DNA of 64,000 bases from the NCBI RefSeq assembly GCF_003611635.1, contig NZ_RAVZ01000004.1, positions 34,488 to 98,487 on the forward strand. The letters run 5' to 3'. Shown here in pieces: positions 37,761-48,150 of the stretch (positions within the stretch are counted from its first letter, which is position 1; every line of letters starts with the position of its first letter). The stretch comes from Corallococcus terminator (GTDB lineage Bacteria > Myxococcota > Myxococcia > Myxococcales > Myxococcaceae). The translations under genes were made by a program, and so were the position numbers. The notes below the pieces were generated by a model. It did not search any database, was not told the DNA's origin, and saw only the letters and a program-made list of their open reading frames with translations.

Positions 37761-38831
37761 CGCCGGAGGCTCTGGAGGGGGCGCCGCGCCCCGGTGCCCC
37801 AACCACTCTCGCGCCACGGCCACGTCCACCGCGAGGATGCCCAGCAGGAACAGCCACGGTCCGGGCCTCGCCGACAGGCCCGTCAACGCCCAGAAGGTGA
37901 TGAGCCCGGCGAGCACCGGCGCCACCACCGTGGGCACCGCCTGACGCGCGCGCCGCACCGACCCCAGCACGCCCAGCGCCAGCAACCCCAACAACACGCC
38001 CGTCGCGCCCATCCGGCCCCGTCCACTGCCGCCACCTCGCGTGGATGGGGACACCAGCGTGTTGAACCTCCACTGATTGTCGTCGTGGATCTCCCGGCCG
38101 AAGTTGTCGTCGACGGTGATGGTGCGCTCGCGGTGCAGATACGCCGTGGGCACCAGCGAACCGGACCACGCGCTCCACGGCAGCAGCAGGCCCAGCGCAC
38201 ACGCGGCCACGCCCGCGAACACCCACCGCTTCAGCCGCACCTCCGCCGGACGCCGGGGCAGCTCCGCCTGCGCCGCGGACGACAGCCGGAACGCACGCCA
38301 CTGCACGGAGCCCACCACCAGCGCCGCCAGCACCCACAAGAGGGCCGCCACGCCCAGCCCCAGCGACAGGAACGCCTGCGTCACCGTGAGCGCGGTGAAC
38401 ATCGGCAGGAACGCCGGATGCGCGGCCCACGAAACCACCGGCTTGAGCGCATCCGGCAGCGGCCTGCCCGCAGCGCTCCACTCGCGCGCTCCCAGCATCC
38501 CCGCCGCCACCAGCATCAACACCGCCCACGGCAGGTCCAGGCCCCCGCCCACGAAGGGCAGCACCGGCACCAGCACCGCCGCCGACACCAGCCCCGCGCC
38601 GAGCAGCGGCAGCGAGCCCCCAGGCAATCGCTCGCGCAGCCGGGGGTCATCCAGCACGCCCTGCACCGCGCGGCCCGCCGAGTCCACGGCCCGCTGCGCC
38701 TTCTGCGCCACGTCATCCATCACCGGCGAATCCGGCGCGTCCCCGGCCCGCGTCACGGTCCGGCCACAATGGGGACACGTCCGCGACGGAGGGTCTTCAG
38801 GCAGCGGCTGACCACAGTGCGGGCAGGACAT
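37752..38831 (-). CDS. Zinc-ribbon multi-pass membrane protein of unknown function
   Basis: 359 residues. The N-terminus contains two CPHCG knuckles (residues 3-7 and 19-23), a zinc ribbon. It is followed by about seven hydrophobic segments between residues 75 and 345 and a soluble loop around HRERTITVDDNFGREIHDDN. GAGGAGGA lies 9 nt before the ATG. No specific family recognised. Confidence 0.7.
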   Translation of the reverse strand: MSCPHCGQPLPEDPPSRTCPHCGRTVTRAGDAPDSPVMDDVAQKAQRAVDSAGRAVQGVLDDPRLRERLPGGSLPLLGAGLVSAAVLVPVLPFVGGGLDLPWAVLMLVAAGMLGAREWSAAGRPLPDALKPVVSWAAHPAFLPMFTALTVTQAFLSLGLGVAALLWVLAALVVGSVQWRAFRLSSAAQAELPRRPAEVRLKRWVFAGVAACALGLLLPWSAWSGSLVPTAYLHRERTITVDDNFGREIHDDNQWRFNTLVSPSTRGGGSGRGRMGATGVLLGLLALGVLGSVRRARQAVPTVVAPVLAGLITFWALTGLSARPGPWLFLLGILAVDVAVAREWLGHRGAAPPPEPPASA

Positions 38832-38990
38832 GGCGCGAGGTCCTCCTCAAAGGCAGACAAGGGCGCAAGCCTACAGCGCGCGCCCGGTGCTTCCTTGAAT
38901 CATGGCGACGGCGTCAAGGCTTCGCGCCACGCACATGCACGGCCGCCTCCAGCCGGGACAGACCGCGCATCAACGCGGCCAGCTCCGCAC

Positions 38991-40064
38991 CTACCAGAGC
39001 ATGTCCTGATCCTCGCTGACGCCCGGGACGTTGGACACCGCCAACTCACGGCCGCCCACGCGCACGGTGCCCTCGAAGAAGCCCACGGGCTGGGCGAAGT
39101 GGCTGACGATGAGGCGCAAGTTGCGCTCCTCGCGGTGCACGTAGATGGGCTTGAAGCGCAGGTCCACCGCGCCGTCGTCCGTCGTCATGCGCCAGGGGTC
39201 GAGCAGCTCCTTCGCGTTGTATTCGAAGCGCGCGCGGCCCACCGGGTAGAGCTTGTCTCCCAGCCAGACGGCGTTCTCGTTGGCCTCGGTGACACCCTCG
39301 TTGAAGCCCTCCACCAGGTTGATGCCCAGGGGCGTGCCGTCCGGCAGCCGGCCCGCCGCGAAGGCCCATCTCCAGGCGGTGTGCCGCGCCAGATAGCCCT
39401 GCGTGTAGTCCATGCCGCCCACGCCGCCGTCCAGCCGGAAGCGCTTGCCGCCCGCCTCCAGGCTGCCGAAGGCCAACAGGCCACTGCGCTTCTGGGTGAC
39501 GTTCACCAGCCCGTCGCCCGCCACCGGCGCGATGACGGTGAGCGCCGGAGGGCCACCCGCCACCAGCAGCTCGCCCTTCCACTGGAAGGTCTGGAGCGAC
39601 TGCGTGCGCATGCGGCTGACGTCGACCTCCACCTGGTAGCGCTCGTCGGCCTCGCCGCGCTTGACGGACATCTTGCCGCCCAGCGTGCGGAACGCCGCCG
39701 TGAGGCCCGCGCCCGGCTTGTCGCTCACCTCGGCGAGCGGCCCGGGCACGCCCAGGAAGCTCACGTCGCACAGGGGCTTCTTCTCCTGGAGGTCCACCGC
39801 CACCGCGAAGGCGTTGGCCGTGTAGCCCAGGTCCACCACCGCGAAGAGCGCCGCCACCTCCTGCGTGGCGACGAAGGTGTAGTGCCAGCGCTTGCGCTTG
39901 AGCAGGCGCGTGGTGCGCCCCGGGGCCCATTTCCCCAAGAGGCGGGGCAGGTCCACTTCGGGCAGTTCCCCTTGATACGTCCCGAACCGGGGCTCCCCTT
40001 GCGAGGAGGCCACCGACGTCGGGGCGAGGGGCAGGAGGGCATCGACTTCTCGCTCGGGCGTCAT
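38991..40064 (-). CDS. DUF2804 family protein
   Basis: 357 residues, soluble, beta-rich. It matches what I recall of DUF2804: an early GKWAPGRTTRLLKRKRWHYTFVAT, a central GGMDYTQGYLARHTAWRWAFAAG and LVEGFNEGVTEANENAVW, and a closing FGEFEG-like HFAQPVGFFEGTV. The function of the family is not established; a lipocalin-like lipid-related fold has been suggested for related proteins. I use the ATG at 40064; a GTG immediately precedes it. Confidence 0.75.
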   Translation of the reverse strand: MTPEREVDALLPLAPTSVASSQGEPRFGTYQGELPEVDLPRLLGKWAPGRTTRLLKRKRWHYTFVATQEVAALFAVVDLGYTANAFAVAVDLQEKKPLCDVSFLGVPGPLAEVSDKPGAGLTAAFRTLGGKMSVKRGEADERYQVEVDVSRMRTQSLQTFQWKGELLVAGGPPALTVIAPVAGDGLVNVTQKRSGLLAFGSLEAGGKRFRLDGGVGGMDYTQGYLARHTAWRWAFAAGRLPDGTPLGINLVEGFNEGVTEANENAVWLGDKLYPVGRARFEYNAKELLDPWRMTTDDGAVDLRFKPIYVHREERNLRLIVSHFAQPVGFFEGTVRVGGRELAVSNVPGVSEDQDMLW

Positions 40065-40167
40065 CACGTGTCATTGGACGGCACTTCGCCGCCCCTGTCA
40101 CGCGAACAGGATGACAACCGGCACCCCGAAGACACTCGCGGGGAGCCTGCCGCCGCGAGCCTGCCTG

Positions 40168-41336
40168 CTAGCTCCTGCCGAAGATGATGCGCTCCTGGGA
40201 CAACAGCCGCGTGGTGAAGCGCAGGGCCACCACCGCCACCGCGAGGCACGACAGGAGCGCGAGCAGGAAGGGCACCGGCCCCAATGTTTCACCGCGCATC
40301 ACCTCCGCGGCGAGCATCTCCTGGCCCAGCACCGGCACGGCGAACATCCACGTCTGCGTCTGGATGGGCGACAGGGCCAGCATCATCCCCGGCAGCGTGG
40401 GCAGCACCATCAGGAGCGACAGGTACGTCTGCGCCTCCTTGAACGACCGTGCGTATGTGGACACCCACATCTGCACGGCGGACGCGGCGAGCACCAGCGG
40501 CAGCACCGCCGCCAGCATCCCCATCGCGGCCGGCGCGTCGAACCGGGCACGCACGCCCAGGTCCTCCAGGGGCACGCGCTTCACCACCAGGAAGTATCCC
40601 AAGAGACACAGCACCACGCCCGTGGCCGCCATCGCGCACGTGGCCAGCCACTTGCCCGCCACCACCGCGCCGCGAGGGGCGGGGTTGAGCAGCAGGGGCT
40701 CCAGCGAACCGCGCTCGCGCTCCCCCGCCATGGTGTCGCTGGCCACCTGCATGCCGCCCGCGAACGCCGCCATCACCAGGAACAGCGGGATGGTGGTGAG
40801 CACCGTGGCCGCCGTCTTCTCCGGGGTGGACAGGTCCAGCTCATCCACGCGCACGGGCACCGCCAGCTCCGGTGACACGCCGCGCGCGAACAGGCGCTGA
40901 CTGCCCGTCTGTTGCGAGTACACCGCCAGCATCCGCTGCGCGCGCTGCACGGACTGGCGCGCCTTGTTGCGCGAGCTGTCCACCACCAACCGCACCGCCG
41001 CGGTGTGCCCTTCGGCGAAGTCCTGCGCGTAGTCGTCCGGCACCACCAGCACCACGTCCAGCTTGCCGGCCTGCACCAGCGCTTCGTAGTCCTTCGGCGC
41101 CTCCGACAGTCTGGCGCCGTAGCGCTCCAGGAAGGCCATCAGGCTGGGCGCGTGCTCGCGGCCCACCACCGGCATCTCCAGCGGCCGGTCCTGCCGGTAC
41201 CAGGAGGCCATCACGTTGAACATCACCAGGAACACGAGCGGGCCCAACAGCGGAAAAATCAACGCGGAGGCCAGCGTCCGCCGGTCGCGCACGTGGTCGT
41301 ACACTTCCTTGCGCAGCACCGTCCCGACGAGCCGCC

Positions 41337-41340
<4 letters not shown>
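40168..41340 (-). CDS. ABC transporter permease, NatB/ABC-2 type
   Basis: 390 residues. One N-terminal membrane segment (SALIFPLLGPLVFLVMFNVM), a large extracytoplasmic domain (about 45-180) and five C-terminal membrane segments form the NatB/YhaP layout. The start ATG overlaps the stop of the ATPase gene (ATGA), so the two are translationally coupled. The cytoplasmic motif AGERERGSLEPLLLNP is typical of ABC-2 permeases. By family it exports sodium or another small substrate; the substrate is unknown. Confidence 0.88.
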
Positions 41341-42071
<731 letters not shown>

Positions 42072-42089
42072 GGGCGCACGGTTCCTGAC

Positions 42090-43655
42090 CTACGGCACGG
42101 GGCCGGCGAAGGAGGTGAAGAAGGGCGGCCGCTTCAGGCCCTTCCCACAGTCGGGCGTGAGGCCCTCCACGCTGCCGCGCGTGAGCACCTCCGCCATCAG
42201 CGAGCGCGCGCAGTCCGCGCCCACCGTGTTGTGTCCCAGCCCCGGCACCACCACGTGCAGGCTGTGCGACAGCGTTCGCTTCGCCTCTTCACCCCAGGGC
42301 GGCGGCGTCACCGGATCCAACTCGCCGGACAACAGCAGCGTGGGGATGTCCGACACCACCGGCGCGCGGAAGCTCTTCGGCACGGTGGAGGAAGGCCACT
42401 GCGCGCACGCCTTCTTCACATCCATGGCCATGCGCGAGCCGAACCACGTTCCCTTCGCCTCGCGCTCGGCATCCTCCACGGTGAAGAAGGGCGCGTCCTC
42501 CGCGCACACCACCGCGAGGAACATGCCCCGGCTGGTGGTGCGAGCCACCTCGTCCGTGAGGCCCAGCGACAGCGCGACGAAGGTCGTCCAGTCGTCCTTC
42601 GACGCGCGGTCCAGCATCAGCGGCACCAGCGACGCGACGTCCGGGCTGTAGAGCAGCGCGAACAACTCCGCCGTGAAGACGCGCCGGGTGAGCACGAAGT
42701 CCTCCGTCACGCCCGTGCGCGGATGGGGCAGGCGCACCTTCGCGGGGGCGGCGTCCAGCTTCGCGAGCAGCGCCTCGGTGCGCGCTCTCAGGTCCGGGTA
42801 CGCCGTCGCGCAGACGGTGTCCTTCGTGCACGCCTCCAGCAGCAGGTCCAGGGCGCGCTGGCCGTCGCGCGCGGCGTACAGCGGCAGGTACTGCCCCATG
42901 GGGGCCACGCCATCCAGGATGGCGGTGCGCACGCGGTCCGGGTGCTGGCGCATGTACACCAGCGCCGCGCGCGTCCCGTAGGAGATGCCCCACAGGTTCA
43001 CCTTCGCGTAGCCCAGCGCCTCGCGCACGTCGTCCAGGTCGTCCATCGCAATGGACGTGGTGTAGAGCCGCTCGTCCGCCTCCCAGCCCTTGCGACACTG
43101 GGGCAGCACGTCCGCGTCCTCGCGGTCCGCGAAGCGCTCCGCCAGCGACACGCGTGACGGATTGAGCGCCTCGCAGTCCAGCGGGTGCGAATCCCCCGTG
43201 CCGCGCTGATCCACGAAGATGATGTCGCGCTGACGGCGGATCCGCTCCAGCGCGGGCAGGATGCGCGTGCGCGAGGCCGCCTGGCCGGGGCCGCCCGCCA
43301 GGAAGACCAGCGGATCCTCTTTGGGCTGCGATGCGAGCGCGGGCACCACCACCACGCGCAGCGAAATCTTCCGTCCCGTCGCGGCGGCCCGGTCCTCGAA
43401 GACCTCCAACGTGCCGCACAGCGTCTGCGCGGCCACCCCGTCCAGGCGGCACGGCTTCAGGGCCATGCGCCGCATCGCGGCGGAGGCCGTTCCAGCGCCT
43501 CCTGGAGCATCCATGGTGGCACCGCTGGAGGGGCGGGAGCAGCCAGCGAGCGCCAGCAGCGCCGTCAGCGCGAAGAGCGCCCACGGTCCACGCGGGAGCC
43601 CGGCGGGCGCTCCCGGGGAGGTGGCGAGGGGGTGAGAGAAGATGCCACCTGTCAC
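42090..43655 (-). CDS. Secreted alpha/beta-hydrolase lipoprotein, TAP-like (tripeptidyl/prolyl aminopeptidase type)
   Basis: 521 residues from a GTG at 43655 with GGAGG 10 nt upstream; this start gives a lipoprotein signal ending LLALAGCSRP. Longer starts add an unrelated tail. The fold shows FLAGGPGQAAS, FVDQRGTGDS, nucleophile elbow WGISYGTRAALVYMR, acid in LSGELDPVTPP, and His in VPGLGHNTVG, with a C-terminal TAP domain. Related enzymes release short peptides from N-termini or cleave ester substrates in the periplasm or outside the cell. Confidence 0.86.
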   Translation of the reverse strand: MTGGIFSHPLATSPGAPAGLPRGPWALFALTALLALAGCSRPSSGATMDAPGGAGTASAAMRRMALKPCRLDGVAAQTLCGTLEVFEDRAAATGRKISLRVVVVPALASQPKEDPLVFLAGGPGQAASRTRILPALERIRRQRDIIFVDQRGTGDSHPLDCEALNPSRVSLAERFADREDADVLPQCRKGWEADERLYTTSIAMDDLDDVREALGYAKVNLWGISYGTRAALVYMRQHPDRVRTAILDGVAPMGQYLPLYAARDGQRALDLLLEACTKDTVCATAYPDLRARTEALLAKLDAAPAKVRLPHPRTGVTEDFVLTRRVFTAELFALLYSPDVASLVPLMLDRASKDDWTTFVALSLGLTDEVARTTSRGMFLAVVCAEDAPFFTVEDAEREAKGTWFGSRMAMDVKKACAQWPSSTVPKSFRAPVVSDIPTLLLSGELDPVTPPPWGEEAKRTLSHSLHVVVPGLGHNTVGADCARSLMAEVLTRGSVEGLTPDCGKGLKRPPFFTSFAGPVP

Positions 43656-43797
43656 GGCGGGCCAACCTCCGGCGCGGGGGAGTCCCTGGCCGCATACCAC
43701 TGGTGTGCGGAAGGTGCACCCTCGCCGCCGGAGGCCCGGTCCTGGACGCGATTGAATCCCGCGCGCCCGGGGTGCGTCCTCTGCTACGCCCATGCCC

Positions 43798-44634
43798 ATG
43801 AAGAATCGCGCGTTCCTGGTTTTGTTCGCCCTGTCCATCACCATGCTCAGCGGCTGTGCCGCGCTCCAGAGCCTGCTGAGCGGCGCCTTCAAGAAGCCCA
43901 CGATGAAGTTCAAGACGGCGCGGCTGGCGAATGCGTCGCTGTCGGATGCCACGGTGGACCTGGTGTACGAGGTGGACAACCCCAACAGCCTGGGCCTGAA
44001 GCTGGCGTCGGTGGACTACGCCTTCTTCGTGGAGGGCAAGCAGTTGGTCGCGGGCAAGCCGAAGAACGGCCTGGCCCTCAAGTCCAACGGCAAGAGCGAG
44101 CTCGTCTTCCCAGCCAACGTGAAGTTCGCGGACATCGCGCCGGTGGTGACCACGTTCCTCAACAAGGACGCGGCGGCCTTCAAGGCGCAGGGCACGCTGG
44201 GCATCCAGACGCCGCTGGGCGTGCTGAAGTTCCCGCTGGAGAAGGAGGGCACGTTCCCGGTGCCCAAGATTCCCCAGGTGCAGTTCCAGTCCCCGCGCAT
44301 CACCAATGTCACGCTGAGTGGGGCCACGGTGCAGTTCCCCCTCTCCATCACCAACCGCAACAGCTTCCCCCTGCCGGTGGCGGGCATCACCGGCGCCATC
44401 AAGGTGGCGGGCGCCAACGTGGGCACCCTGTCCACGGGCAACCTGGGCATGCTCGAAGGCAGCGGGACGAAGCAGGTGACGCTGCCTTTGACCATCAACT
44501 TCGCGAGCGCGGCGTCGGCGGCCATGGCCCTGCGCTCGGGCGGCAACGCGCAGGTGAGCATGACGGGCAACCTGACCTCGGACGCGCAGTCCGTGCCCCT
44601 GAACCTGAGCCAGTTGGTCAACTTCACCAAGTAG
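43798..44634 (+). CDS. LEA14/WHy-domain lipoprotein
   Basis: 278 residues. Lipoprotein signal [13 protein letters not shown]. Two WHy/LEA type-2 domains are seen: about 35-135 ([36 protein letters not shown]) and about 170-275 ([31 protein letters not shown]), both with the N-P/N-S-x-G/F-P-L pattern. Such domains are immunoglobulin-like and linked to desiccation or stress tolerance. Start chosen at the second ATG, which leaves an ideal signal peptide. Confidence 0.85.
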   Translation: MKNRAFLVLFALSITMLSGCAALQSLLSGAFKKPTMKFKTARLANASLSDATVDLVYEVDNPNSLGLKLASVDYAFFVEGKQLVAGKPKNGLALKSNGKSELVFPANVKFADIAPVVTTFLNKDAAAFKAQGTLGIQTPLGVLKFPLEKEGTFPVPKIPQVQFQSPRITNVTLSGATVQFPLSITNRNSFPLPVAGITGAIKVAGANVGTLSTGNLGMLEGSGTKQVTLPLTINFASAASAAMALRSGGNAQVSMTGNLTSDAQSVPLNLSQLVNFTK

Positions 44635-44752
44635 CCAGGCGCCCCAGGGTGGGGGGCTTGCAGGGGAGCAGGCGGTGCGCGGCCCACCGGGGATGTTGTC
44701 CTCGGACGGGGGAGCCGTTACGGTTGCGCCGCTTCCAGAGGGCCCCCCCGCC

Positions 44753-45145
44753 ATGCGCCGTATCCTCTTCAAGTCCAAGATCCACCGCGCGACGGTGACC
44801 CAGGCCGACCTCGACTACGAGGGGTCGGTGACCATTGACCGCGACCTGCTCCAGGCCGCGGACATCCTCCCGTTCGAGAAGGTCGCGGTGTGGAACGTCA
44901 CGCGCGGCACCCGGCTGGAGACCTACGCCCTGGAGGGTCCGTCCGGCAGCGGCGTCATCTGCATCAACGGCGCCGCCGCGCACCTCAACCAGCCAGGCGA
45001 CCTGGTCATCCTGGCCACCTTCGCGGAGGTCGAGGAGGCGGAGCTCACCGCCTGGAAGCCCACGGTGGTGTTCGTGGACGGCAAGAATCGGGTGGTTCCC
45101 GGCATCACCGAGGAAATCCCCGGCCCCGCGCGCCGTATCGCCTGA
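44753..45145 (+). CDS. panD: Aspartate 1-decarboxylase
   Basis: 130 residues. It is synthesised as a proenzyme and self-cleaved at the Gly-Ser of [12 protein letters not shown] to form the pyruvoyl group on Ser25. Other conserved parts are [34 protein letters not shown] and [16 protein letters not shown]. It makes beta-alanine from aspartate for pantothenate and CoA in the cytoplasm. It stands apart from any panB or panC gene in this window. Confidence 0.96.
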   Translation: MRRILFKSKIHRATVTQADLDYEGSVTIDRDLLQAADILPFEKVAVWNVTRGTRLETYALEGPSGSGVICINGAAAHLNQPGDLVILATFAEVEEAELTAWKPTVVFVDGKNRVVPGITEEIPGPARRIA

Positions 45146-45261
45146 GGACGGCCCCCGGGGTCCGGCTCCTTTTGCCGGCCCTGGCCCCGTCTGCCATGCT
45201 CCCTGCCCTTTCCTGTAGGCGTGGGGGCGCGGGCATCCCCCGTCCCGGAGGTGATGGCGCG

Positions 45262-45702
45262 ATGAGGTGGACGTGGGCGGGCCTGCTGGCCCTGGCGTGT
45301 ATGGGCGCGGGCTGCAGGTCGGCGATGTACCAGAAGGACCCGAACGAGGAGGACGCGATGTCCTCGAACGTGCCGGTCTTCCCCGCGCCCGCCAAGAACC
45401 GCTGCGCCGCGCTGGGCAAGGCCTCCGTGCGCAGCGGCTGTGACGACGCGTTCTACCTGGCCAGCGAGTACACGCGGCGCCTGTCGGTGGGGGACGAGGT
45501 GTGCCTGGAGGGCGGCTTCGGCGAGGAGCCGGGCGCGGCGTGCAAGGCGCGCGCGTCGGTCATCGACACGGGGCCCAACCGGGTGAAGGTGGAGATCCGT
45601 CAGGCTCGTCCCGACTCGCGGTGGTTCCAGGCGGAGATGCGGCACGCCTGGTACGAGGAGGGCGCGCTGGTGGACCTGTATCTGGCCGAGCGGGGTTACT
45701 AG
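45262..45702 (+). CDS. Small lipoprotein of unknown function
   Basis: 146 residues from an ATG with GGAGGTG upstream. Lipoprotein signal LLALACMGAGCRS. The mature part has six further Cys, or near that number, and an SH3-like beta pattern (LSVGDEVCLEGGF, VIDTGPNRVKVEIRQA). No family recognised. 36 bp precede the EcsC-like gene, probably the same operon. Confidence 0.68.
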   Translation: MRWTWAGLLALACMGAGCRSAMYQKDPNEEDAMSSNVPVFPAPAKNRCAALGKASVRSGCDDAFYLASEYTRRLSVGDEVCLEGGFGEEPGAACKARASVIDTGPNRVKVEIRQARPDSRWFQAEMRHAWYEEGALVDLYLAERGY

Positions 45703-45738
45703 ACGACAGGCCGCGAGCGCGGCCGCAAGGAGGAGGAC

Positions 45739-46371
45739 ATGGCCTTCTACGACGGCGTGACGGAGCGGCTGGGCTTCATGAAGAAGCTCACCCCCGCGGA
45801 GCTGAAGAAGCTGGGCGCGGTGCGCCTGTCGGACCTCATCCAGCAGGAGGTGGGGCGCGCCAAGGTGCGCGTGGCGGCGCTGGAGAAGCGCTACCCGTCC
45901 GCGAACACCAAGGAGCTGGCGCAGCGGCTGGTGGATGAGAAGAAGAGCCTGGCCAGCATGGTGGGCGGGGTGAGCGGCGTGTTCGGGCTCATCTCCCTGC
46001 CGGCGGACCTGGTGTTCATGGCCTACCTGCAGATCATCCTGCTCACCGACGTGGCCACGCTCTACAAGGCGAACCTCAAGACGGAGCGCGCGCGCGGAGA
46101 GCTGTTGGACCTGTTCGGCTACGCGAACGGGCTGGGGCCGCTGCACCGCTCCGGGCCCAAGGTGCTGGGGAAGCTGGCGGCGCTGCTGCTCGCCAAGGGC
46201 GGCATGAGCACGCTGGGGCGGGCCATGCCGCTGGTCGCCGCGCCCATCACCGCGTACCTCAACAACCAGCACATCCAGATGGTGGGCGAGCAGGCCGTGC
46301 GCTTCTACGAAGGCTTCGACAAGGCGCACGCCAAGGCGAAGTCCGCGAAGCGCAGGGCGAGCGGGGACTGA
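45739..46371 (+). CDS. EcsC-like protein
   Basis: 210 residues with AAGGAGGAGGAC before the ATG. An amphipathic and partly hydrophobic helical protein with SMVGGVSGVFGLISLPADLVFMAYLQIILLTDVATLY and NNQHIQMVGEQAVRFYEGF, the pattern of EcsC-family proteins. The biochemical role of the family is unclear; the protein probably associates with the inner membrane. Confidence 0.72.
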   Translation: MAFYDGVTERLGFMKKLTPAELKKLGAVRLSDLIQQEVGRAKVRVAALEKRYPSANTKELAQRLVDEKKSLASMVGGVSGVFGLISLPADLVFMAYLQIILLTDVATLYKANLKTERARGELLDLFGYANGLGPLHRSGPKVLGKLAALLLAKGGMSTLGRAMPLVAAPITAYLNNQHIQMVGEQAVRFYEGFDKAHAKAKSAKRRASGD

Positions 46372-46399
46372 GCCGCGGGCGCGGCGCTAGAAGCGCGGG

Positions 46400-47440
46400 A
46401 TGACAGCGCAAAAGAAGACCGCCTCCGAGGACCGCTTCTCCACGTCGCTGGGGTTCGCGGATGTCCACGTGACGGACGCGGGCCACATCGTGGCGCTCGC
46501 GGGCACGCCCCATCCGACCGCGGACTACGGGCACGTGTCCGGCGACGACCTGTGGGACTTCGATGAGGGCATCGCCTGGAACCAGCCCTGGTCCGACACT
46601 GTGTGGATGGATCAGGTGACGGTGGAGGAGGACGAGGTGGACCCCTTCGCGCCCTCCTACGAAGTGGATTTCAACCGGCTGCTGATCCACGACGGCACGG
46701 ACTGGAAGCGGATCCGCCTGCCCAAGGCCCTGCCGTACGGACACGTGGCACCGGTCCTCCAGGTCCTGGGTTTCTACTGGGGCCTGACGGCCTTCGGCGT
46801 ATCCGCGGTCGCGTTCAAGGACACCTCCGGCGCGTGGACCGTCGAGGAGGTCTCCGGTCCCCCCGGGCTCGACCTGGAGAACGGCGTCGCGCACGAAGGC
46901 ATCAGCTACGTCATCTGCTCCACGAATGGCCTGGGGCGACTCACGCCCACCAACAGGGGGCCGCTCTTCGAGCGCCTCAAGGCGAAGCAGAAGGACCTCC
47001 GGGGATTCTTCACCCACGGGGGCACGCTCTTCGTCTTCGGGGATGAAGGCCTGTGGACGCTCCAGGGCGAAGCGCTGGAGCCCCGCTACCTCACGAAGGC
47101 GGGGGTGCGGAGCGTCCACCCTGGACCCGACGGTGGGCTCTACCTGTCCACCCACGAAGAGGTCCTCTTCCTTCCGGCCGGGAGTGACAAGGCCACACCC
47201 ATCGCGCTGCCGGAAGGTCGGCTGTATTCGGCGGCGTCCTTCCAGGGGCACCTGTTCGTCACGGTGGGTCCCCAGGTCCTTCGCATGGGGGGGACACGGC
47301 ACGAAGCGCTGGAGGTGCCCACGCCCGCGCCGGGATTCGCGAAGCTGAAGGTCACGGGTGGAAGGCTGTGGGCGGTGTACCCGCACCATCTGGCTTTCTC
47401 GACCGATGGGAAGTCCTTCGACGCCGTAGCCTTTCGCTGA
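46400..47440 (+). CDS. Predicted beta-propeller-like cytoplasmic protein of unknown function
   Basis: 346 residues with no signal peptide. Repeating beta-strand units with aromatic and Gly turns (GHIVALAGTP, GTLFVFGDEGLWTLQGEAL, GGLYLSTHEEVLFLPAG, GHLFVTVGPQVLRMGG, GRLWAVYPHHLAFSTDGKSF) suggest a WD40- or Kelch-like propeller. An acidic patch VTVEEDEVDPF occurs near residue 75. No family recognised; similar proteins occur near immunity and effector loci but nothing of that kind is seen here. Confidence 0.6.
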   Translation: MTAQKKTASEDRFSTSLGFADVHVTDAGHIVALAGTPHPTADYGHVSGDDLWDFDEGIAWNQPWSDTVWMDQVTVEEDEVDPFAPSYEVDFNRLLIHDGTDWKRIRLPKALPYGHVAPVLQVLGFYWGLTAFGVSAVAFKDTSGAWTVEEVSGPPGLDLENGVAHEGISYVICSTNGLGRLTPTNRGPLFERLKAKQKDLRGFFTHGGTLFVFGDEGLWTLQGEALEPRYLTKAGVRSVHPGPDGGLYLSTHEEVLFLPAGSDKATPIALPEGRLYSAASFQGHLFVTVGPQVLRMGGTRHEALEVPTPAPGFAKLKVTGGRLWAVYPHHLAFSTDGKSFDAVAFR

Positions 47441-47592
47441 CGCGCGAAGCGCCAATTGAAAATCACCGTGTCCGACCCGGCCGATATGTCCGTCACGTAT
47501 CCACGTTGAGTCCCATGCGGGCTTTGCCCGCGGAACCCCAGGGCGGGGCTGGCGTGGCCGGATGCTGGCCCATCTCCGGGATGGAGGGGTGG

Positions 47593-48132
47593 ATGACGGA
47601 GCTCTCGGTGGATGTGCGCGTGCAGGTGGCTCGGTTGCGGAACCTCCTTGTCGATGCGGCCCGTTGCGGCGCCCTGGCCAGCCCCCTGGCGTCCCTGCCA
47701 CATCCCCGCTGGGAGCCCCTGGAGCTCCAGGCCCTCTGGTGGCTGCGCGCGGAGTGTCTGCTGCCGGTGGGCGAACTGGCCCATCGCCTGGGTGGACTCG
47801 CCATGCCCCGCTTGAGCCGGCTGGTGGACCGTCTGGAAGAGGGGGGACTCGTGCGCCGCGAACGTTCGGTGCGCCATGACCGTCGGCGTGTGCGCGTGCG
47901 CCTCACCGACGCAGGCCGCGCGGTCGCGGAGGAGGCGGATGCGCTGGTGCAGGAGCGCATGGCGCGGCTGCTGGCCCCGCTCCAGGGCGAGACGCGCAGC
48001 GCCCTGATGGACATCCTGGAGCTGTGGGTGGAAGCACTCGGCGTCCAGGCCCGCGCCACCGAGGAAGAGGAAGAGGACGGCGCCACGCCGACCCTCGTCG
48101 CCGACGAAGTTCTAACCGCCTCCGCCGCCTGA
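47593..48132 (+). CDS. MarR-family transcriptional regulator
   Basis: 179 residues from an ATG with GGAGG 5 nt upstream; longer in-frame starts exist but lack a site. Winged HTH region about 50-125: LPVGELAHRLGGLAMPRLSRLVDRLEEGGLVRRERSVRHDRRRVRVRLTDAG, the typical MarR recognition helix and wing. An acidic tail (EEEEEDG) ends it. The target is not evident; neighbours are unrelated. Confidence 0.88.
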   Translation: MTELSVDVRVQVARLRNLLVDAARCGALASPLASLPHPRWEPLELQALWWLRAECLLPVGELAHRLGGLAMPRLSRLVDRLEEGGLVRRERSVRHDRRRVRVRLTDAGRAVAEEADALVQERMARLLAPLQGETRSALMDILELWVEALGVQARATEEEEEDGATPTLVADEVLTASAA

Positions 48133-48150
48133 CAGGGACCCGCGCGAGGC

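Noticed and set aside
37794..40187. A 797-codon plus-strand frame
   Set aside because: It covers two real minus-strand genes (zinc-ribbon membrane protein and DUF2804 protein) and is Arg/His/Gln-rich throughout.
42289..44778. An 829-codon minus-strand frame across several genes
   Set aside because: It runs across the TAP-like hydrolase and antisense to the LEA14-like gene, both of which have convincing motifs. Its composition is that of a shadow frame.
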